64,000 nucleotides of DNA, taken from positions 59,377,840 to 59,441,839 of the forward strand of contig CM051461.1 of assembly GCA_028095005.1 (NCBI GenBank). Direction: 5' to 3'. The DNA is from Rhynchospora pubera (taxonomy: Eukaryota > Streptophyta > Magnoliopsida > Poales > Cyperaceae). The position numbers and the translations under genes were made by a program. The stretch's first letter is position 1. Every line of letters begins with the position of its first letter. Below, in pieces: positions 56,538 through 64,000 of the stretch. The notes beneath the pieces were generated by a model that worked only from the letters and a program-made list of their open reading frames with translations, made no database searches and was not told the DNA's origin.

Positions 56538-59220
56538 ATTTCAAGTACTAAATTAAAACACTTGTTCAAATACCAATTCAGCAATAACCTGCCCTTCTTC
56601 AAATAAAATGGGCAGGATGGGAGAATAATGTTGCTTATGCGTCAAATTCAATTTAAACCATTCGGTTTGAATTGGAGAATAATGTTAATTGTACGCTGAA
56701 TTCCTCTTGGTCTTGGACCCTTCTATCTGAATTGAACAGCCCATATCTGAGCTCGTTTTCTCATGTCAATAGAAATGTAATGGCCTATATAATCTGATGG
56801 GCCTTGATGGTTTTGTTTGCACTGGCCGAGTAAATTCGTGAAAAATGTAGCTACACTTATAACAATATTGTTAACATCCAAACTTTTTCTTTTCATTAAG
56901 TTCCATATTATTCTTTGGTTCTAGAAATACCATTACAATAGACCTTAGAGTATAATGTACCCTGATTGGTTATTTTAGATGAATATTTATTTAATCAAAC
57001 ACATGGTGTCACCTTTATTCACATTACACACTTTATTATTTTTGTTCCAAGATCATGCATGAGACTGTCAACCCACCTAATTTTTCCCTCTCTTTTCCCC
57101 TTCAATATATTATGAGACCCACAAACCCCACGTTTTAAAACTTGTGATTGAAGAAAGAAACTTTTTATCTCAATCTAAAGAGGCTTGTGATCTTGAACAC
57201 TGTATGCTATGTCCCATGGCATAAAAACATTGGTGAAAGTATGATTAAAAATGTACCGACCTCAGATTTACAAGCCGACTAAACACACAGAGGCCATAGA
57301 AAGAATGTCATAAAGCACAACATGCAATTCATTCATTCATGAATCATATGCACAGATCGCACAGTTCTTTTTTTTTTTTCTTATTAATTACACACTTTTA
57401 AGCACATGCCTTTTGTGCTTCCATGTGCTTCAATTTTGAGGCCGTTCTTTGCAGATACACATGTAACGTGAAGATATTTTTACTGATGGAAGTAGAGAAA
57501 CCAAACGACAGCGAGGTGGGTTAATTTGGTTTGATTTTTTTGGGTTTATATTTGATTTTGGATCGCATAACTCTTGGCCGTTAAATGTGGTTTGATCTAT
57601 TTGAATTTGTATCTGCGATAATGTTTGAGAAGTCATCGGTGATAATATTTGAAGATAGTAAGATCTTTTAGTTTTTATTTAATCCAAAAGATATAGTCTG
57701 CATATTAATGTTGAGAAGTGATCCAATAATAATAAATCAATAATTTATCAAATTGAAATTAGGATGCGACAGGACCGAAATCCGTAGACTACTGATACAG
57801 TGATACCAATTTTTAGTAAACAGAGATATCAGTTTAGCTTTTTATTCTTTTGTACATATTAAATAACATCAGTGAACCTCTTGCTTATGTTCGAAAACAA
57901 ATTTTACATTTCAGTAAGTTGTTCTTTTATTATCAAATGAATTGAGTTATACTCTTCAATTCGCTCCTCCAAATAATTAACATGTAACATTATGACGTTG
58001 AATATTCAAAATAAGGAAACCATTCATATATCACCTTCAATGTTTGCTCAAATTTCGTTCCTTTCTATAATGAATTGTACCATTTTTTTAACTTGCCATT
58101 CTTAAATTAATATTAGCATCACTGTGGTTTTATAGTTGAAATCAGAGTCTCCGCGAAATAATAAAGGACACTTATAGCGTGCTTGTAAATCTTGGTTATT
58201 AGATGTGCAATTTTGTGTAATTAATTGATAAAAGCCATCATTATTCCAATATTCCTTAATGTTGCATTAACTACTAATGCACAAGAATATACATAATAAT
58301 TCTTGAGTAATATTACAGTCGATGTGTCTGATGCTTGTAACTGTCAACACAATCAGATCTCAATTCTCAATACGCAAATGACTGAGCCAACCTCTCATTG
58401 TAATTTTCACACTAAAATCTCTTTGGAGACCAAATTTTATATATTTTTTTCTAACTTTTTTCCTACTTTTTTATGTCAAGAACACAAAGAACAGTTTGGA
58501 TATATCATTTGCATCTCAAGAATTGAGATCTGATAACATTAAACGTGGTCCTCAATTAAATGTGTTTGATTCTGACATTACTCATAATTGTTTCGATTTT
58601 GATCACTTCAATATCTATTAATATTGAAAAAATAAGTATTTGGTAATAATTTAGTTCTTTTCAAATTTCAATACTAATCGAAACTATCTAGTGTCATCGA
58701 AATTAATTATTAGAGGATCCATAATAACTAGATCAAAAAATTTGAAATAAATTCGTAATGTATTAGGAGGGGATCTAATGTGGTAATTTTCGGATTGTGA
58801 ACCTCAAATGATTGATTAAACCATTTAATAAGATTTTTATATTGAAATCTAGTATAATCGAAATTTTGTATTCTTTCAAATTTTTATACTATTTTTCAGA
58901 TTTTTTAGAAAATCATCAAAATTATGAATCGTTTTAAAATAATGATTTTAAAAAATTCTAAAAAATAATAAAATTTAGAAAAATGTAAAATTTGATTTTC
59001 AATTAGATTTCAATATCAAGATCATATTTAACCGTTTGAATTAGTCATTTAGGATGTGCTTTACAAATGAATTGAGAAGGGTTGGATTAAATAAGATTAA
59101 ATAAGAGGAGGTAAGAGGCATCGATCTAACCAGATCTGACCGAAGCTTTTTACTCGCTCCGGAATGGAGAGTAAAGTTAGAGAGGAAACTCAATATATAT
59201 AACTTACTCGCTGTTTTTAA
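56538..59220. other. Intergenic upstream of the NHL gene, no gene seen
   Basis: AT-rich, with many short frames but no recognisable protein and no clear repeat. Confidence 0.6.
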
Positions 59221-59229
59221 TCACTGATT

Positions 59230-59573
59230 TTGGGGGAACTCATTCCGTTTAGCGTTGTCAATACTATATCGTTTAGGATGTTTTGTTCCGTTCAGTCCAA
59301 ATTGGAATTGAAATGGAGAGAAAAATGGTTTTGTTTTCATAAACGAAATGAGAACGAAACGAATATTAGTAAACGTTAGTGTTTCGTTTACTGAAAATTT
59401 GACTGAAATCAATGAAAAATGAAGAAAGGAACAGAAAACAAAATAAAAAATTGTTCTGTTTTACGAAGCGGAATGAAAACGAAATGTAATTTTATTACGT
59501 TACTAACGGAACGAAAATAGAAGATATATACTAGTTCCGTTCCGTTTCTCATATTTTACACCCCTAATCCTGT
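59230..59573. mobile_element. Fragment of a hAT-like element
   Basis: The right end ATTTTACACCCCTA and the AACGGAACGAAA words are of the same type as the hAT element at 53348-54684. The left terminus is not preserved and no target duplication is seen. Confidence 0.55.
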
Positions 59574-59881
59574 CACACCTCTCCTAAGCTCCCTTTATCC
59601 CCTCCAAGAGCATAGTAAAGCACAACCTTAAAGTTCAAAATCTAATTAATTCATATAACAGGATTTCAATATAAATTATTTCCAACGAGATTTCAATATC
59701 AACAAAATATAGTAAATGGTTTTCTCAGTCTTTTAAATTTTAAATTAAAGAAAACAGTCAAAAATACAAATATTGCTTTATAACCTTCTCCGTAGAATAT
59801 ATTAAATGTGATGGTTGTGTTTATGCACGAGAATAGGAGTCGAACTATTTCTGACAGTCTAATGCAATAAATCTTACCAAG

Positions 59882-60038
59882 GACTCTGTTTGGATACGTG
59901 TGGGAAGAAAGAAGAAAGGAAGATGGAAAGAAAATTTATTATAAACAATCTAAATTCTTCACAAATTTACACACTTCCCAATATTTCTTCACATTTCTTT
60001 CCTTCTTCCCTTCTTCCCACACCTATCCAAACGGAGCC
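59882..60038 (+). mobile_element. Tourist-like MITE, 157 bp
   Basis: TIRs GACTCTGTTTGGAT and ATCCAAACGGAGCC; 3-bp target duplication AAG. Family core TTATAAACAATCTAAATTC present. Confidence 0.85.
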
Positions 60039-60041
60039 AAG

Positions 60042-63000
60042 GTAACGTTATTATTTAAAAAAAAAACGTACTAAGGTGACATGTTTGAAAAATCGGGAAA
60101 CTCATAAAAAGAATATCAATTATATTAGACGTATATTTCTACAAATTGTATTAAAGGTATTTGAGATGAATTTTTATGGGGCGGTGATAACTTTTTTCTT
60201 TTTTCTACTTGACAGTCTACTATCAATCAAGATTCTTAAAATAAATTTTGAATTTTTGTGTGCCGACTTTAATATGTTTTTCCATGCACAGAAAATAATA
60301 ATACAAGCATTCCGTAAAATTGGTCCCGGAACTTCCAATTTAACGGCAAAATTATCTTATTCAAAATATATTTTGCTCTAGTTTATATTTTGAGTGTACC
60401 ATATTTTGCAATCCGGGAAAGCTAGGTTGGTTCATTTCAGATGAGTGACATCCAACTTTGATTTAGAAAATATCTCATGAGAATAACATTACATTATTAC
60501 ATGGCTATACCTATATCCTTCATTGATTTTTCGACACATTTCAATATTTCACAGACGAATACAGAAAGGCCTAATGGTCCCAAAGAAAAAATTCATTACA
60601 TATCGACAACCTGCGCGCACTACAATCATATATAAATATTTAAATAGCAAATTTTATTTTTGGACCACGAAAGCTAAGCTCCCTGAGATTTCTGGTCGGA
60701 AATGGATTCTGTACCCTCTGTAAGTCTGAATATGGGAGACGCATATAATTAATTTGGGTCCAAGTATTTGGTGCATGGTTGTATTTCAACCTCAAATTCC
60801 TAAAAATTGGGACCCCATCATTGCTCGCACCACCGACCTCCGGTGAAAGTATGTATTTTTCAGATTAAATGGAAGGAAAATTACAAAATGTGAAATCTCT
60901 ATTATCAACCAAAAAAACACACACTATGAATAGTTTTTGTGCCTTGAGGTTCCAACTGTTGTACAGAATACGATTTTTATTTTTTCATAAATATAAAAGA
61001 TGAAACAGATTTGATTTCATAGTTTAATAATCTGAAATGGCTTTATATTTTCGAATATACGTCACAAAATAAAGTAGTGTGCTAACATTACTCGTAGAAT
61101 TTAAAGGTGGATACGATGCTTAGTATTAAGCTAGCAAAAGATGCCCACATATTGAGGAAATAAAATAATGTTAACCAATACAAATATGGACATATGGTTT
61201 AATCTTCAGGTTAGATATCTTCCAAAAATAAATTTTGTAAACACTAACTTATTCTTTTTCGTCAAAGGGTCTAATTTTTTATCTGAAATCAATGTCTAAA
61301 TCACACATCATATCATGTGATATCTATCACACAAATTAATGGTCCATAATTGATATAACAATAGTTTTCACCCCCTCCAATAAAATTGTCCTGGCCTTTT
61401 TTTATGAGTGCTTTTAAAGTAGTAGGGATGTTCTTAGACGCCGTTGTTTTAATTTTCCTAAATGAAACACCGTTAAGGCACTAATTCATTCACTGTACTT
61501 CACTTGCCAGTCAAAATTCACTGTGATATTCGTTTACGACCCTTCTTAATAGAAAAAAGGCTTTTGTTTTAAGACATTTTGTTTGCTGATTATTTTCATA
61601 CTGGGACAAATATTTTATGTATAAACATGTATATATAATTATATACTATTAGGACTGTTTTCTTCCATTCTTATTGCTGATGTGTTATACACTTATACTA
61701 CTAGAATACTTATTTATATTTTTAAAAATTAGCTAGTGTCGGTACCATTGTGTTCTTTATTATTTGGGAGATGCATCAAATTAGTAAATCTTAATTGTTG
61801 CAAAAAAACATTGTGATTCTTTTTTTTTTCAGGGATAAAAAAAGAAAAATCTAATGTAAAATCATTTTATGGTGCAACTATTTAATTAGTATTGGCAATT
61901 GTCAAAGATAAACTGCTATAATAAAAGAAAATAATTGTTGTGGTCTTGTGGTGGGTATACCACTGCTTTTCATTTAAATACCTTTTTTTTTCAATGCAAC
62001 GTACCAATTATTCAATTATTTATAAACAATAAACATCTAAAGTTATATAGCTGAACATGGCATTAATTATAAATGAATAAATTATTTTAAATTTGAATAT
62101 TTGATACATGCTCAGTCTAATTGATAAACAACATATGTCAGTATTCTTTTTTAATTTAGACACCATTTTCTAGGAGAATGTTTAAGAATTTTGAGAAACC
62201 ATTGAGAGCCAAATTAAAATTTCGAGATGCTACTTGCAGACAAATATTAATAACATCACAGGTTAATATACATTGTTAACACAGAGCATACTTACAAACA
62301 CAGTTTTCTTCTTATGGAGCTCAGTTGAATTTGGAAATGCGTAATCACTTACATCACGTGTCAATGCAAAATTCGATGTTAAACAAATCAATGTCTATAT
62401 GTTGTTGGAGTACAAAAATATCAAATCATTCGGACAATGTCAAAATTGGAAGTAATCTAAAATTATATATATTTTAATGGACAAAGTCATTACTTGTCTT
62501 TTCAAAATTCAAATAGCAAGAATATTTTCAGCCGTGCAATATAGAGCACCTCATGGTGACCCAAATTCGATCTATATGAAATATAATCGAGACATAACAC
62601 ACACTTGATAAGTTGCTAAAATGTTATCATAATTACTTTTATTAATTCTAAGATCAAGTTCTTTTTTATTTATTATTATTTTTTTGTAGCACGTTGGGAA
62701 ATGTGATAGTGATTGCTTCTGGACTTATGTGATAATTGTAATTTTTTTCAACCCTTGTTCTAAAAAAATAACATGAAATTAATAATTTGTACTATGAAAT
62801 TTTGATAACCCTTTTTATTTCCTAATAACTAACATAGCCATTTCTAAATAATAATACTAGATTTTTTTTTCTACAATTAAGTACTCCGCACCGGTCTGGA
62901 CATAAAAACAAGGTATTTGGTACGGGAAGAAAACATAATTTATTGCTAAACTTTTTTTAAGGTTTATAATTATTACTCAAATTTTCTTAAAGTTTTCGTG

Positions 63001-63159
63001 GCATTTATATTATCTGTTTTCTTCTTTTTCCCCTGATTTTTATGTGATGAGATAGGACGTAATTTGGATATTAGATATAAAACTAAAAGATCATCTAATA
63101 GTTTTTAGTTTTTCGCTCATTTCTGTACATTAATTCTCGAATTTTGTCGTGGCACAATC
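60042..63159. other. Intergenic, no gene seen
   Basis: AT-rich DNA. The frames at 60076-60381 and 60523-60723 have no recognisable domain and unusual composition; I do not support them. Confidence 0.6.
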
Positions 63160-63162
63160 ATA

Positions 63163-63317
63163 GCCAACGTTTAGATGCGTTGAGAAGAAGTAGGAAGAAG
63201 GAAGAAGGAAAAAAAAATTATAAACAATCCAAATTCTTCACAAAATTACATTCTTTCCAATACTTCTTTCCACTTATTCCCTTCTTCCCTTCTTCCCACA
63301 CCTATCCAAACCGAGCC
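63163..63317 (+). mobile_element. Tourist-like MITE, 155 bp
   Basis: TIRs GCCAACGTTTAGAT and ATCCAAACCGAGCC; target duplication ATA (63160-63162, 63318-63320). Core TTATAAACAATCCAAATTC. Confidence 0.85.
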
Positions 63318-63320
63318 ATA

Positions 63321-64000
63321 GAGAAACCCAATTCATTCGACAAGGTGTACGAAAATGTGCCCTCCAGGAGATGATAAAACACGAGCATATTGTGAGCTGA
63401 GAATGAATTTTCGTTGTAAAATTATGTATTTCACATCATGTCGTCAATTTTAAGAAACCCTTCGGATGGTTCTTTCAAACGATTTAAATCCTGTAATTTT
63501 CAACATCAAAACCAAGTCACAAGACGCAAATAATATTGCAGGATATTCTGTGGCAGTGTTTCGCAGTGGCTTAGTGCTTGTCATTGATATTGAAGCAATT
63601 AACATGCAAATATGCAATCAGTCTTAATGTTTTGGCAAATTGTTTATGTGTTTTCATACTTTTGGTTTTTGTTTTGTTTCTGCAAGCAAAAAAATCATTT
63701 ACCACATGGAATAACAGAAACTATGTTACATCTTTCATTAATGTCCCTACAAAAACAAATGAAAACATCAGAAATAAACATCAGCGTGACATCTTTCTTT
63801 GTTTTTGTTTTAAAAAAAATCTATAAACTGAATAATAATACCACATATTGTTCTCATTTTTATGTCGATGGAAATATTTAATCTAGCTTAGCTCATTGAA
63901 ATGGTTCAAATCACATCTTGATGTAAACTATATAATTTTATTGAACGATATAAGTTACCATGACAACATGCAGCCATCAGTCAATAACTACACTAACATA
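63321..64000. other. Intergenic, no gene seen
   Basis: AT-rich; two overlapping short frames at 63578-63881 have no recognisable features. Confidence 0.55.

Overview
The window is nuclear DNA from a flowering plant, most likely a eudicot. It is AT-rich, has spliced genes with GT-AG introns, and carries plant-specific gene families (cysteine-rich receptor-like kinases, NDR1/HIN1-like proteins) together with LTR retrotransposons, CACTA, hAT, Mutator-type and Tourist-like elements and LINE tails. The species cannot be told from the sequence alone. Only three host genes are supported: two paralogous cysteine-rich receptor-like kinase genes on the minus strand (6713-11707 and 45282-49462, called CRK-A and CRK-B here) and one NDR1/HIN1-like gene on the minus strand (55327-56103). 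Nearly everything else is mobile DNA or its debris.

Layout. 1-5460: 3' part of an LTR retrotransposon with three minisatellite arrays, a 763-residue antisense ORF with a plant 'putative gypsy type transposon' domain, and a probable 3' LTR. 5461-14300: CRK-A with its flanks, carrying a LINE tail, three MITEs and, 204 bp upstream of the start codon, a gag-only copia element (11911-13545). 14742-15000: a hAT MITE. 16848-30410: a complete, very young, non-coding LTR element (LARD type) with 3,940-bp LTRs and a 5-bp target duplication. 32990-43716: a three-level nest, in which a Mutator-like inverted-repeat element was hit by a copia-type solo LTR (34499-43534), itself hit by a non-autonomous Athila/Tat-like element (34883-41628). 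44000-51950: the second arm of the duplication with CRK-B, holding its own private insertions (Mutator-type, a palindrome, a LINE, a CACTA element). 53348-54684: a hAT element with gene-like cargo. 55327-56103: the NHL gene. 56500-64000: AT-rich intergenic DNA with MITEs.

How it fits together. The CRK genes arose by a segmental (tandem) duplication whose arms align, with gaps, from about 6150 to 14270 and 44020 to 51945. Later insertions are private to one arm, and the other arm serves as the empty site. TE insertions account for most of the 33.6 kb now separating the two genes. Both CRK reading frames are intact after splicing (704 and 690 residues) with all kinase catalytic motifs, so both are plausibly functional membrane receptors. 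The NHL gene is a single-pass membrane protein of the LEA-2 type. Several insertions are defined to the base by target-site duplications: 5 bp for LTR elements, 9 bp for Mutator type, 8 bp for hAT, 3 bp for CACTA and Tourist-like, 11-15 bp for LINEs.
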